NCBI GenBank assembly: GCA_928212115.1
Contig: CAKMRJ010005523.1
Coordinates: 247,256,629 to 247,320,628 of the forward strand
DNA from: Lactuca virosa
Taxonomy: Eukaryota; Streptophyta; Magnoliopsida; Asterales; Asteraceae
Reading direction: 5' to 3'
DNA length: 64,000 nt
The notes beneath the pieces were generated by a model. That model did not search any database and was not told the origin of the DNA. It was given only the letters and a program-made list of their open reading frames with translations. Shown piece after piece: positions 35,138-47,525 of this stretch. Numbering within the stretch: the first letter of the stretch is position 1; each line of letters opens with the position of its first letter. Both the position numbers and the translations under genes were made by a program.

Positions 35138-36361
35138 CAAACACTAATCCCAAACCAACAACAAATGAACAAATCAAGTAATCGAAACCAATAACGAACA
35201 ACAATAGTCAAATAGAAAAACAAAACCTCGAAATCGACAAATACTGACAATAACCAAACAAACTAAACTTCAAACAATAAGCGAAACGAACAAAAAAATG
35301 CTTTTTGAGCAAAAATCACAGCGAGATATTGACGAAAATGTATTCTTTGAACTCTAAACAAAAAATATCGAAATCTGTACTCTGTCCAAAAATCGCGGTG
35401 AGATATCGACGAAAGGTTATTTTCTCGACGGCGGAACCCAAATCGCGGCGCGAAAAAATGAAGAAAAAAAAACTCAAAATCAAACAAATACCAGCAATAA
35501 TCGAAACCCTCGCACAATCCAAAAAAATCAAATCAAACCAAATACAGAAACAAATCAAAAAGGCATACCCGAAATGGTCAAAAGTTTTGAAACGCAGAAT
35601 GCCACAACTTTACGTACAACTCTGTTGGGGGTCAGAAATGGCATCGATCAAGTCCTCGCACGATTGCCTGGAGTGTCGCAATCGAATGCCTGGTCCTGGA
35701 GGGCTGAATGCGCTATATGGGTAAGGTTGCGCCCTTTCTAACACCAATTGGTTTTAGATCAACCGACAGCGCTGATGCTCAATAAGTGGTATCAGAGCCA
35801 GTGGCGAGGGTTCGATTCTCTCAGGGAGCAATTTCTGAGGAGGGGGTTGTTGGGGATCAGAAATAGCATCGACCAAGTCCTCGCACGATGGCCTAGAGTG
35901 CCACAATCGAATGCCTGGTCCTGGAGGGCTGAATGCGCTATATGGGTAAGGTTGCTCCCTTTCTAACACCAATTGGTTTTAGATCAACCGGTGGCGCTGA
36001 TGCTCAATAAACTCACACCCAACAATCATAAACGGTGGACCGAATATGGCTTTAATACCATGTAAACTTATGAACAAAATAGTACTAAAATTTCATTATT
36101 GAAAAATAAAGAGTACACTTACAATGAAAGGAAAGACAATATATATACAAAAGCTAATTAGACATGAAATGGATATGTCCATATATCTCTTACTCAAATT
36201 TATGAGATGATAAAATATAACAAAAGCTTTATAAAGAAAAGGTTCATGTGGACGTATTGGTCCACGGAAGAGTACACGTAGGTTTTAACCTAACTATAGA
36301 GCCAAAGGGTCAAACATGATCCAAACCAAAAAAATAGCCTAATAACTTTATTATGCTAACA
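35138..36361 (-). mobile_element. Copia-like LTR with PBS and leader, minus strand, partial
   Basis: On the minus strand an LTR of 301 bp (36061-36361) starts TGTTAGCATAATAAAG and ends AAGTTTACA. A PBS-like TGGTATTAAAGCC is directly adjacent (36048-36060). The leader continues through 36010-36047 and, beyond the TRIM insertion, 35138-35622. That part is rich in AAC and AAA runs, has no credible frame, and no gag is left. The 3' end is lost. Confidence 0.6.
35623..36009 (+). mobile_element. Complete TRIM element (387 bp, TSD AACTC)
   Basis: Two 162-bp direct repeats, 35623-35784 and 35848-36009, flank a 63-bp core. The core starts with a PBS (TGGTATCAGAGCC, 35787-35799) and ends in a purine tract (GAGGAGGGGGT, 35838-35847). 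AACTC is duplicated at 35618-35622 and 36010-36014. This is a terminal-repeat retrotransposon in miniature, mobilised by enzymes of other elements. Its repeats begin TG but end CAATA, not CA. Confidence 0.9.
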
Positions 36362-37462
36362 TTCACTTCCGATAGTAGTGCCTTATTGATCAATGTGATA
36401 GATGATATTACACATAAGATTATGGTGTTTATATGGAGATCAGATGTATTTTTATAGGAGATGAACCAATATAGATTGACCTAATATGTATCTTGTGTTT
36501 TTAATTTACAATTACACCTTATAAGAAAATTATAATACCACATAAATTTAGTCCCTTAAGTTACATGCCTATGTCATAGCCATTATTTGACATATAACGA
36601 AGTGCTATGACGAACTGCTATGTCATTATGATGAAAGTTCTAGCCCATAACATAATTTTACTCGATACATAAAAGGATTATAAGAATAAACTGAGACCCA
36701 CATTAACATGATTATTTTCTAACACAAGATACGTCTTTCCTCGTATAAACATGTAGAATTGGCTACTGGCAAATACATTTGAGCTAAGTCCACTTCCTTT
36801 CAGGTGGTGAAAAAGAGGAAACCCACTTTTCTCTCTTGGCCTTTTTTTCGTTTGAAAGACGTTCAAATTGAAATATAAACTAGCGTGAAGCTAGGTGTAA
36901 ATCTGAGCATTACAATCAATTAGCATGTTACAACACCAACTAACCCAATTGAAATAAGGGCCTTTTTTGTTACTATTGTTCACCCAATTAAAACTAAACA
37001 TTTGGATTTCCTCTCTTGGCTACAATACAACAGCTTGTGTGTTTGATCACCATATATCTAAAGCAACCCCTTTCCTTTTTTTCTTTAAAAAATGAAAGAG
37101 GTATTCCTCATAGTATTCTTACCAGACCAGGATTGCATGTTTAAAGGAAGCTCCTTAATTCTGTTCTAGCAGCTCAAGGAGGCTCACCAAAAATCGACAC
37201 TTTGGTAGTTCTTATGAATACACTGAAAAACTTATCTACTCTCATTAAATTACAATAATAGAGCTCAAATTCTAAACATTGTTGAAAACCTTGAGAATTT
37301 TGTCATATAATCTTACCTTGAATCCTATTTACCCGATAAACATCTATACTTTTCTCATGTGGATAAACATCATATAATTGAATCCCTTCTGATCAAGGAT
37401 TTGAGGCAATTATTTAAAAATGATGAAATATAAATTACATATATAATTAGGGATAACTAACT
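36362..37462. other. AT-rich intergenic sequence downstream of COMT-like gene
   Basis: About 1.1 kb. I see no frame, RNA gene or repeat I can name. It includes the presumed 3' UTR side of the COMT-like gene. Confidence 0.6.
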
Positions 37463-38363
37463 CTACTTGTAAAATTCCATGACCCAAAGGTTGCAAACGA
37501 AGCATTCCATTTTTATTCCAGTGAATCCTGCATTTTTAGCTAAGACAAGAAACTCATGCTCTGTTCGCTCTTTTCCTCCTGGATTTTGTGTCATCATGAT
37601 TGCATCTGTTTGGGTGGTGACTTTGTCGGAAGAGTTTGTGTTGGACAAAAAAGGAAGAATGTACTCGACTACAATTACCTTCCCCTCATTCGACAATGCC
37701 TTGTAGCAGTTCTTTAGCAACTTTTCACAAAGATCATCACTCCGATCATGCAATATCCACTATGCCAAATTCCATATTTTATACGTCATATTTCATCAAC
37801 TAATAGATATTTGATTCAAATTGTAAAATTGTTTGAGAAAAACTACCTTCATAAAAATGGCATCACTTTGAGGAACCTCTTCAAACATATTTCCTCCGAT
37901 ATGTTCTATGCCTACATTTTTCAATAATAAAAGCATGAAGAAAATGAAGTCGTAGTTTTTTTTCTTAAGATAGAAAGTACGTCATTCTAGATAAATGATT
38001 CAAATTACAACTAAATCGAAAAATTTAGAAGGCCTAAAATAAATTAAATACCAGGATAGACCGGTGCATGTTGGATCACATGAGGTAAATCATAATTAAT
38101 GCCTTTAATGGTGGGATATTTTGATACGATGATATTGAGATTGACTCCTAAACCACCTCCGACATCAATCACATGCTTGATGTTGTCAAAGCCATGGTAG
38201 CACTCGAGGATTTTGTTCATCACGATAGTAGTATGATTCAACATGGCATTGTTGAAAACCCCGTTGAACCTCACATCTAATGTTGGATATTCAAATGCAT
38301 GTGTTCCGTGAACCATATCAAATGGAACACCTCCTTCTAGCACCGAATCTTTAAGTTTAAATC
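37463..38363 (-). pseudogene. COMT-like O-methyltransferase, first exon missing
   Basis: A plant caffeic acid O-methyltransferase-type enzyme would transfer methyl from S-adenosylmethionine to phenylpropanoid hydroxyls in the cytosol. Three exons are visible: from about 38363 to 38052, 37911-37847 and 37759-37463. They are joined by GT-AG introns of 140 and 87 bp in correct phase. Visible motifs are LEGGVPFDMVHGTHAFEYP, the SAM loop DVGGGLG, GINYDLPHVIQHAP, the catalytic His in LHDRSDD (Trp is usual where Arg is), MMTQNPGGKERTEHEF with its Glu, and the C-terminus WVMEFYK. Only about 210 of the usual roughly 360 residues are present; the dimerisation and substrate N-terminal part is absent from the upstream sequence I can read. 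Either exon 1 lies far away behind insertions or the gene is truncated. Confidence 0.82.
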
Positions 38364-39438
38364 TTGTTCAGTAAATAAAGTGAATGTAGCATCAATGCAT
38401 TTATATTTATTTGGTTGCTCGTTTGAAAAAAAAAAAGACCACCATATATATGACATAGGATGTCATAATAGCAATACCCTTTTTGATTGCATATCACGTC
38501 CTTAGACTTTCAAAATGTATTTCCTTTTATCATGTAATTAAGAATATTTTGGCATATCATATCAATATATTGGTTTAATACAATAATTATAAACCATTTG
38601 CAAATTCTCTCTTTAACAAATCAACAAAAGAAAAAAAAACAATAAACAATTGGCAAAAATATATTATTTAAAATTAACAAAGTATGGTTGCAAATATGTA
38701 GGACGACAATTGCATTTTTTTTATTTTATTTTTTTTGAATTTTAACTAATTCTTGTCTCAAACCAAAAAATTAGTGAAATGACCTAAGTCAAATTATTTA
38801 TACAAATGACCTAAATGAGATATTTTGAAAATTTATGTTGACTATGTATCTATAAAAACATGGTTTAGGATATACAAATAAAATTTTCGTTGTTGTTATT
38901 AAGACTATGAGGTTATTCGATATGCTTCTTATTGGGTTTGGTATGAATATTGGATAATTTAACTTTTTTTTTCCAGAAAATCATCAACTTTTTTTCCCGA
39001 AAAAATCTCACATTTGATAAAAAGTATCTTTTGAACAAACTTTTTTGTTTTGGCTCATAATTCATATGTTTTTCTTGTTGTTACCATTTACAGTTTTTTT
39101 AAAATTTTTAACATTAAAATCTGTATGAAACATTTGATTTTTTTCAAATAAAGAAAAATATGTCGTGTCCAAATGCCCTGTTATTGTTAGCAAAATTCAT
39201 ATTAAAATCCACTTGCAAGATTCTTAGGCTATCCCCATTAGCAACACAACTCAACCTAATTTTTATATAAATAACTAATTTCCCTCTCTTCTACCTGTAC
39301 AATCCAACCTAATCCAATTATTTACCCCATTAGCAATCCAACCCAACATATTTTATATTAAAATTTTATATTTATAAAACTGTATCAATATTGATCTTAG
39401 TTTGTAGAGAAAAATAAATTAGGTGAAGGAAGTCGTTA
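38364..39438. other. AT-rich sequence upstream of the COMT-like exons
   Basis: Homopolymer-rich sequence with no frame. A motif CCCATTAGCAA(C/T) recurs at about 39236 and 39332. No COMT first exon is recognisable. Confidence 0.55.
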
Positions 39439-39781
39439 TGTTATTAGATAGATAGTCCTTATATCATCAGATTAGATGGATATTTTGATTGCTATTATCT
39501 TGTTATCTAGGTCGTTATCTTCTATTTTAGTTTCATAGTTTTTTTTTTTGGATATTCACCTTGTATTTAAGGCTCACGTATTGAATGAAAGATATAGATT
39601 TATAGGGTATCAATTTTATGGTATCAGAGCGGGTCATAGACCTGCGATAATAAAGACTTGCCGGAGATGGTGGGAGACAAGCCGAAATTGCCAAAAGATG
39701 GAGAAGGAGGAGCCATCGACTCCAACTCTCATTACTACATTCACTCACCAGAATATCCAAGACAAATCCACGTAAATGATG

Positions 39782-42683
39782 TGTCACACCCCCAAACCAA
39801 GGATGGCGGAAACGTCCGGGGGTGGAGGACTTCATGTATAGTATCATAACAGCAATTGTAATAGTAATTCAAGCAAACACAACCAACATATATATATAAT
39901 TGAAAAAAAATTACATCATTGTATGAATTACATGTTTACGAATCAATCACAATATGTTGATAAAATATGAAATAGTAGACGCCTTAGCGTCTCATCCTCA
40001 AATGCACTTGATTACCTGTTTAATGATTTCCTGAGAATACAAGTTGTTTGAAAAAGTGTCAACACAAAGGTTGGTGAGTTCATAAGCTTCTGTTTGGTAT
40101 TATTAAAAGCCTTTCGTTTGTAAAAGTAGTATTTGTGTTAGAAAAATCCAATATTTTCCTTAATGTGTAAATGTAGTCTTAAAACCCAAAGACCGAAATG
40201 TACAAGTAATTTGTCATATTTATAGTAAAACAATGCAAGTTTAAATCGACATAAACTCGTTAAATTTTTAATGAAGTTCCCGTAAATTCCAATGTTTGTT
40301 AATACTTTATGTGAGTTTATTATAACCATACTATGACCAAGGTTGCCTAAAACGACGTTCTTCAAGCGTCGGAAATGTTATGACATTTGTCACCCCAGAC
40401 CTATCGGTCTAACTGTTGCATGCAGTTTAGGTGTGGGTTTGTCAAACCCAATATAGATCTATACACAAGTATCACGCTCTCCCTTAAGGAGACTCTGGTT
40501 ACAATACAGGACTTAATGGTAATTTGAAGTAAATGTCTCACAAAGTCATTAACGGAATTACGTGTTATGAAAACTTGGTACCGTATGGTCGTACCTTGCT
40601 TAATGAAAATATCTTTTGTATAAATGTACCATTTTTAAATGTATGTGTTATGTAATGTATCATAAACTATACCTATTATAGTTTATCAACCAAGGGTAGT
40701 ACGTGGTAATGTATGCAAACTATATTCAAAATAGTTTATTTTATGTTTGAATGTATCGATTGTACTTTGATTATAATCACTTGTTATTCTTTATATTTTA
40801 TATGACCAAATCCAGTTGTAAACTGATGTGTGTCTAAATATTAAGATAAAATGTCATATATTGCAGTAACATATAGTCACATAAAGATATACACCTTGCT
40901 CAACATGTTACAAGGTGAAATGAAATTAACAGCAACTTTTCGTTAAAAACAGTTTCTGTTACCGTTCTTAGAAAATTTATAGAAAAATCATCACAGCTCT
41001 AAATCCAAATCCGCAAATTTTGAGAGTTTGGAATATGAGTCTAGTTTGTTCGTAAATTTTATCATGATTTTTAGTGATCTCTAACAGAGGTGAAAATGTT
41101 CATAATCACAGACTGGTCCGGGTTTGCCTCTGAAATGACAGGCAGTTTTGTAAAAATCACCATTAATTGTAGAAAAATCATTTGGAGATGTGCAAGTAGT
41201 CATTTTAAAGCTAAGAGTTTGAACTACTTGCACCTGAAACAGCTTTGAAAACTAAAATATTTAAGTTGACCAAAACAGTCCGTGATTAACGTCCATCTTT
41301 TCTGATGCAATCTGTTAGAAAAAGTTTAATTGTGTTCTTGATGATTTTACTTGTATTCCCTCCTTAAAACTTAAGAAAAACATGTAAATGTATGGGTATG
41401 AACTCACCTTATGTGGTTTCAGTAGATGAAAGTGAGAGAAAGGAAGTGTTCAACTCAAGAACACTAAGAAGATGTCTTGATGATTCGAAAATCTAACACC
41501 GAATAAGATGGAACTTGTGTAAGATATCAATAATTTGAGTAGAATGGAGTTTAATAATTATGTGAATGATGAAGATACTTACTAATTGAAGAAAGAAATC
41601 CCTGGAGAAAGCCTTGAAGTTCTTGAAGTTAAGAGAAAAGATGAGAGAATTTTGGAGAGTGTTCTTGGTTGCTAAGTGTAGAATGAAAGAGTTTTTATGG
41701 AGAATGAGGAGAGATGATCAATCAACCAGCTCTTAGAACGTGGGAAGAGCTGGAGATTGGCTGTAAAGGTCCACTAAGGAGACAAGGGGTAGTGGGAAAG
41801 AGTGGCTGATCATAGAGTGAGGTGGTAGTGGGTTGCTTTTGCCATAAATTAAGGAAAAGCAAATATTCCCTCAATAATTAGATCAATCACCAATTCTTTT
41901 AATATATTTTATAAAAACCCTGGAGATTTATATATTTTGGGGCCTTAGTTTATAAAATAAAGTTTTGGGTGAAAATCCCACGTTAAAATAATGAAAAACG
42001 GAGTTAAAACGAAGTCGTAGTCGAAAAACCGGTAAAAAGGGCTTGTCTGCGAGGCTTCGCTTCGGACCTTCGGACTTCGGACACGGCTTCGGACTTCGGA
42101 CACGACTTCGGACACGGCTTCGGACACGGCTTCGGACCTCGGACCTCGGACTTCGGACCTCGGACCTCGGACACAGCTTCGGACCAGAAGCTTTGGTTTC
42201 GGATCCTTAAAGTTATTTTACTCGTTTTTATCCTGTTTCAAGCGATTTTGGACCCGGTTAAGGGTCGAGATGACCCAAATGATTACAAAAAGTTAAAGTA
42301 ACTTTTGAGAGAGATTTGGGAGAGATTTAGGAGAGATTTCAATTAGAAAGAGATAGAGTGAAAACGATTTAGAGAGGTTTCGTTTGTGATTAATTTGAGT
42401 GTCCGGCTTCACAACGCAAGGTTCGTAAACCCCATTAAACTGTGTTTTAGTGTCGTACACAATCCCGATGATTGTGCAATAGTGTTTTATCGCTTTGGTT
42501 CGTTGTTTAGCACTGTTAAGGCTAAGGAAAATCAAACACATGAACTTTCCAAATGATGATTTCTCATTAAAATAGCGAATTGTATAGTGATTACATAACG
42601 TAAACCCTAGCATACAAGGGTTATTGGAGTTGACCGGTTTGACTTGTTGACTTTGAATTTACCGAAATTTGACGGTTGTCACA
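39782..42683 (-). repeat. Solo LTR J (Ty3-type, 2902 bp, TSD TGATG)
   Basis: On the minus strand it starts TGTGACAACCGTCAAATTTCGG and ends GGTTTGGGGGTGTGACA. TGATG is duplicated at 39777-39781 and 42684-42688, and gag of F continues across it. No internal region, PBS or purine tract is present, so it is a solo LTR left by LTR-LTR recombination. It shares blocks with the LTR of D, such as TGTAACCAGAGTCTCC (complement near 40489) and GTGTATAGATCTATA (complement near 40457). Confidence 0.9.
42053..42200 (-). promoter_or_regulatory. CTTCGGAC tandem cluster in LTR J
   Basis: About fifteen tandem, imperfect units of CTTCGGAC, some with ACGG inserted, lie in 150 bp. In element orientation this is upstream of a TATA-like TTTTATAAAC near 41955. 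It occupies the same promoter-proximal position as the palindrome clusters in A, B, C and D, but the units are direct repeats. Confidence 0.8.
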
Positions 42684-43221
42684 TGATGTCTTGATTGATA
42701 GCAACTACAACGATTGGGCTCAAGAGATGAAAATTTTCTTGTTTCGGGTTCATCAATGGAACCATTGAAAAACCTTAAGAAAAATCACAAAACCACATGA
42801 TTTGGATGCGTTGTGATGACATGATAAAGGGTTGGCTAACCACCGCAATCGAAAAATATATTAGATCCAACGTCAAGTATGCAAACATAGCTAGAGACGT
42901 CTGGAATGATCTTGAAGAAAGATTCAAAAAAGAAAGTGCACCCTGAGCATATGAGCTTAAACAATCCCTCACATCAACACGTCAAGATGGTGCATTTGTG
43001 TCCACTTACTACACCAAACTTCGTGCTATTTGGGATGAAATTCAATCAACATCACCCATACCTCATTGCATATGTGCCAAGTGCACCTATGACATGGGGA
43101 GGAGACTAAACGAAGCTAAGGACAAGGAATGGTTATACGGATTCCTAATAGGCTTGGATAGTGAATATTCTACTATCAAGACCCAAAATTTGTCCATGAA
43201 ACCATCCCCCAATTTGGGAGT

Positions 43222-43544
43222 TGATATGTGCTTATTTAGTTATAAAAATAATGCATTATCTTAATACTTTATGTTAATTTTATCTCAAATAATGGACAAA
43301 AGGTGTTTAATTAGCTTAATATTTCAATTTCAGCAATAAAGACATACGCTGGCGAAAAAGGAAGCGGAACTAGCAATTGGAAGCTTGGAACTTGAAGTTT
43401 GAAGAAAGAAGGCTTAAATGAAGAAAAACTCGACGAGTTGGTTGGAAGATTCCCGATATAAGGATGGCTTGCCGTACACGCGTATTAAGTGAAAAACTCG
43501 ACGAGTTTATCTTAAAAACTCGACGAGTAAGTGCTGAATTTTGG

Positions 43545-43590
<46 letters not shown>

Positions 43591-44638
43591 TTTATTCCCG
43601 AAACCCTAACACATTCTGGAGGCTTTTGGCGACTTTTGAAGATCAGAAGGGTTCTTAGGAGCTTTGGTTTTTGAGAATTCAAAATTTAGAAGAGATCAAA
43701 GGCAAACAAACATTACTTTTATCTTAATATTTTGTGTGAACCATGTTTGAATCATTAGATTTCGATTTTAGGATGATATTTGTTGTAGTTATGAGCTAAA
43801 AGCTTCATACCTCTGTTTAGACTAGATGATCTTATGAATATGGTTTAATTGAGTGGTTTGGATTAATTTGATTTGATTATTTATCTTGTTAAGCTTGTTA
43901 AAAGATCCTTGCATATTAATGATAATTATTTTATGTTAATAATCAAGTTTATTGAGTTGTATGAACATCTTCTTAATTGCTTGAATCATATAGTTTTGTG
44001 AAAACAAGATCCTATGCCTAGTATTAGTGACATTAACCTAGGATTAATTAGAAAATAAATAAGTTAATGTGTGAGCATGTGTGATGAACAACCACATATG
44101 AGTTGATTGAATTGATAAATTTAGTTAACCAATATTGCAAGTCTTACTTGATTCGAACTGAACACTAGGAAACTTGTTAGTTTAATCACATGATCACTGC
44201 TTGAATTAACTTGTTTGCTAAAGGATTAGTAATAGTGAACATGAATCTAATCACATTAGAAATCGGTAATCATTGATATATTAATCCATTGCACTTGCCA
44301 CGAAATCAACCATAGGAATAAGTGAATCGAAATCTAAATAGAAGTCTCTTTATCTTATTAAATCTAGTTGTCTTTTGTTCCCTTTAGGTGTTAATTGTCT
44401 TTTGTTTGAGTGTTATTTGATTGCTTAAGTTTCTAGTCTTGCAAAATTAGAGAAAACACCCTTTTATTATTTGTTTTTATTTAGGTAATTCTAGTATTTA
44501 TTTTAATTGTTACCGTTCCTGTGTTCGATACCCTACTTGCTTGAACTATATTGCTAATCAATAGGTACATTGCCTTTCGTGTGTTTATTTTGTTTCTATG
44601 TTAGTAGGATTAAAACTAGTACTATTTCAAACGTATCA
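43222..44638 (+). repeat. Solo LTR K (Athila/Tat-like, 1417 bp)
   Basis: It starts TGATATGTGCTTATTTAG and ends AACGTATCA, with GGAGT (43217-43221) and GAAGT (44639-44643) on the flanks, a TSD with one change. The stretch GTGTTCGATACCCTACTTGC near its end is typical of Athila/Tat LTRs. Three ACTCG-A-CGAGT motifs (43428-43438, 43496-43506, 43518-43528) lie just before an AT tract (43546-43588). No PBS or internal region follows, so this is a solo LTR. Confidence 0.85.
43546..43588. repeat. (AT)n microsatellite in LTR K
   Basis: About 43 bp of AT dinucleotide next to the ACTCG-A-CGAGT motifs; it could serve as the TATA region. Confidence 0.93.
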
Positions 44639-44643
44639 GAAGT

Positions 44644-45995
44644 TGCGTACCACCTCGTTGCTGAAGATGAATAAGAGAGAGCTATCTTCGCTATTAAAAG
44701 ATATACTGCTGAAGCAGCTGCATTTCAAGCTTCTATCTCAAATCGTTCAAATATCGACCACAAGCAACCCAATAAAAAAACTAACGCAAAGAGATAAAAA
44801 GCGAGGAAAATCGAGGAGGCAAGGAAGAAACTGATCAGTGCAGTTTTTGTGGAAGAAAAGGTCACAACAAAGACGGTTGCTTCAAGAAATCGAGTACCCT
44901 GACTGGTTTCCAGGCAAAGGAAAGCAAGAAAAGGGAAAGGTAACTACTTTTTACGCAAACTCATAGGCTAATCCAATACCTGGATTGACAGCTAAATAGT
45001 ACTAGAAGCTGCTCAAAGACTTCTCAAAAGATGAGGAGACTAATACTGCACCAATGGTCAATATGGCTGGTAAGGTCGATAACCATGATGCTTGGGTGGT
45101 CGATTTAGTGTCACTGAGAATATAACATGCAATCAAGGATCTATTACAAGAAACACTCTTGAAATACATGTCACCATTCCTAATGGTGATTGTATACCTG
45201 TTGAAGGAAAGGGTAGTTGTATTTTGCAAAATGGGATCAAAATCGATAATGTTTGCAATTTGTTATCTGTCAGTCGATTGACTAAAGACTTACAATGTGC
45301 CATAACTTTCCTTCCTAATTTTTGTTATATGCAGGACTTACTCTCGAGGAACATGATTGGCGTTGGTGAGTGCAAACAAGGTCTATATCAAATGGGCATG
45401 GCAACAGGGAAAATAAGAGTGTTGAGGAAAACTGCAGATATGGATCTTTGGCATAAGAGGTTGGGACATGCTTATGAGTCTAAGCTTACCTGAGTTCATT
45501 TTTTAGGATAGCAATTTAAAGAATAAAGTTTGTGATTCTTGTGTAAAAGCTAAACACACTAGGCTTCCATTTCCAAAAAAGTTCAATAAAAACAAGTGAT
45601 TGTTTTGAATTATTACATTGTGACATTTGGGGGAAATATCAAACACCTAGATTCATAGGTGCTAGTTACTTTTAACTATAGTAGATGATTTTAGTAGGGT
45701 TGTATGGATCTATCTAGTAAAGCAAAAGAGTGAAGCAGGTACCTACCTACTTTATTTTTACAACATGGTAAAAACACAATTAAATAAAAGAATCAAAAGA
45801 ATAAGGGCTGATAAACATGGAGAATTCATTTCATTAACCATGTAGAATTACTACGCGAAGGAAGGAATTGTTTTGGAAACAACTTGCTTGCATACCCCCA
45901 CAACAAAACGGTGTGGTCAAGCGCAAGCATAGGCAAATTCTCGAGAAAACACGAGCATTAAAGTTTGAAGCAAAATTGCCTGTGAATTTTTGGGG
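44644..45995 (+). pseudogene. Element F gag end, protease and integrase start
   Basis: The rest of gag shows AYHLVAEDE-like sequence with a TAA for Gln at 44668. The zinc knuckle CSFCGRKGHNKDGC (CX2CX4HX4C) is at 44839-44880. Protease (AWVVD near 45093) is damaged at the active site. ITCNQGSITRNTLEI, NLLSVSRLTKDLQC and DLWHKRLGHAYESKL mark the pre-integrase zinc region to 45493. Integrase (CDSCVKAKHTRLPFP, DDFSRVVWIYLVKQKSEA, IRADKHGEF) follows with several stops. The frame reaches PVNFWG at 45995, where E is inserted. Confidence 0.83.
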
Positions 45996-46282
45996 TGTTA
46001 AGGTGCAAAGTTCTCCTTGGATGTGATGTAGGCTTACCTCCTTGGATGTGATGTAGGCTTACCCTCTTAGATGGTGTAATGGGTTGAGCTTTTCCTATAA
46101 ATAGGAAGTGAGTAGCTCCCATTTATGTAGGGGTGTTGATCGGGCAATTTTTTCGGGTTTCGGGTAATTCGGGTCGGGTAATTCGGGTTTTTCATGTTAA
46201 CAAAAATACTCGTTACCCGACCCAAATTAAATTTGGTTAATTCGGGTAGTGGGTCGGCTTTAGGTAATTCGGGTATAACCCG

Positions 46283-46284
<2 letters not shown>

Positions 46285-46339
<55 letters not shown>
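46285..46339. repeat. (AT)n microsatellite in hAT-like element
   Basis: About 55 bp of AT dinucleotide. Confidence 0.95.
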
Positions 46340-46340
<1 letters not shown>

Positions 46341-46907
46341 AATGACACCTGAAAACAAATTTAATGAAATAAATATGTCGTGCTCTATTAGTGTTGTTCA
46401 TATAAACAAACGAGACATAAACGAAGTTACTCAAACTTTGAACATTGAGATTTGTTAGTCAATAATACTTGAGATATCAAGTAATCTTTTAACAACTTAA
46501 TATAATCTAATAAGATGTTAAAAACAAATACTTAAAGATCTTAGTTTAAAAGTTTAAAATGTTTAAGATAATAGTAGCCATACGTTTTGCCATGTTCTGA
46601 AGTTTCGTCAATATAATGAGTTTGTTAGTTTCTATAAAAACTATAATCCAGAAAACAGTTAATTTTTAAAGAACATGGTGACATATAAACAATTGTTTTT
46701 AATATTTTTTGGTGTCATATTTCCATAATAAAAGAGATTCATGTTTTACAATAATGATAGTTGTCACAACCCGAAATTTCTACCTTGTAAAGTCAAACTT
46801 ATAAGTTTCTAAGCCTAGTGTATGTAAAGGTTGTGTGTTAGGAAGTGAACCACTAAGGAAACGAGATCGGAGTACTACATTTGGGCCATAAACCTCAACA
46901 AGTGAGG

Positions 46908-47255
46908 TTCACGGCCGCAAACCATGTTCACGGCCGTGAACCCTCCCTTGGTCGTGAACACCATGCATATATATGAGATTGGTTCATTTTCCTTCACTTC
47001 TTCTTCTTCTCTTGGCCGCAAACATCCCATTCTCTATCAAGTATTCTCTCTCAAGTATCATATATCAAGAACACCAATTTCATTCTTAAACATCCCTTTT
47101 CTTTGTATCTCCTTAGAATACAACTTAGAATCTTCAAACACTTAACAAACAACAAGATCTTCAAGTGTTCTTCCATGGATTTGGGTCGTGAACCACTCAT
47201 AAGGGCCGTGAACCATCATAGGGTCGTGAACCCTTCATGAGGCCATGAACTCCCT
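46908..47255 (+). promoter_or_regulatory. TTCACGGCCGTGAA palindrome cluster and TATA of D
   Basis: The perfect palindrome (46926-46941) with a half-damaged copy (46908-46920) and a half site (46950-46959) sits about 26 bp before TATATAT (46968-46974). Downstream leader copies (GTCGTGAACC, GGCCGTGAACC) recur at about 47186-47250. The 3' LTR repeats them (53847-53895, 54100-54190). Confidence 0.82.
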
Positions 47256-47500
47256 TTTAGCCTCCTAACTTGCTTCAAACACTCCTTTGGTGAGTTATTC
47301 TTGCATCCTAGGTTGTTTCCTAATCGTCTTTGTACTTAGATTCACTAATTTCATGCCTATATGTATCATTACACGCTATTTAGGACTCATTTGTGCTACG
47401 GGACTTCGTCCGTGAGTATAACATCCTATATCGAATCTCCAACGTAAGGTGAGTTCATACCCCTATAATCTACCTTTTTAAATGGTTTTAAATGCTTTTA

Positions 47501-47525
47501 CGGGGGGGGAGGGGGGAGGGGGGGA
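47501..47525 (+). repeat. G-rich tract, potential G-quadruplex
   Basis: Runs of G of 8, 6 and 8 bases split by single A bases follow TTTTAC. The 3' LTR carries a similar but different-length tract at 54455-54479, so the tract is kept but unstable in length. Confidence 0.85.

Larger units (their letters stand above)
39667..43216 (+). pseudogene. Element F gag, first part (interrupted by J)
   Basis: Gag starts MVGDKPKLPKDGEG at 39667 and is broken at 39781 by solo LTR J. It resumes at 42684 with SNYNDWAQEMKIF-like sequence, then DDMIKGWLTTA, NVKYANIARDVWNDLEERFKKESAP, STYYTKLRAIWDEIQ, CICAKCTYDMG and GFLIGLDSEYSTIK. A TGA at about 42764 and a frameshift near 42945 are visible. This is the capsid-like region of a copia Gag (UBN2/retrotran_gag type). 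It continues after solo LTR K at 44644. Confidence 0.85.

Noticed and set aside
35305..35724. 139-codon plus-strand frame rich in Lys
   Set aside because: Low-complexity A-rich leader running into a TRIM repeat; no domain and no conserved partner.
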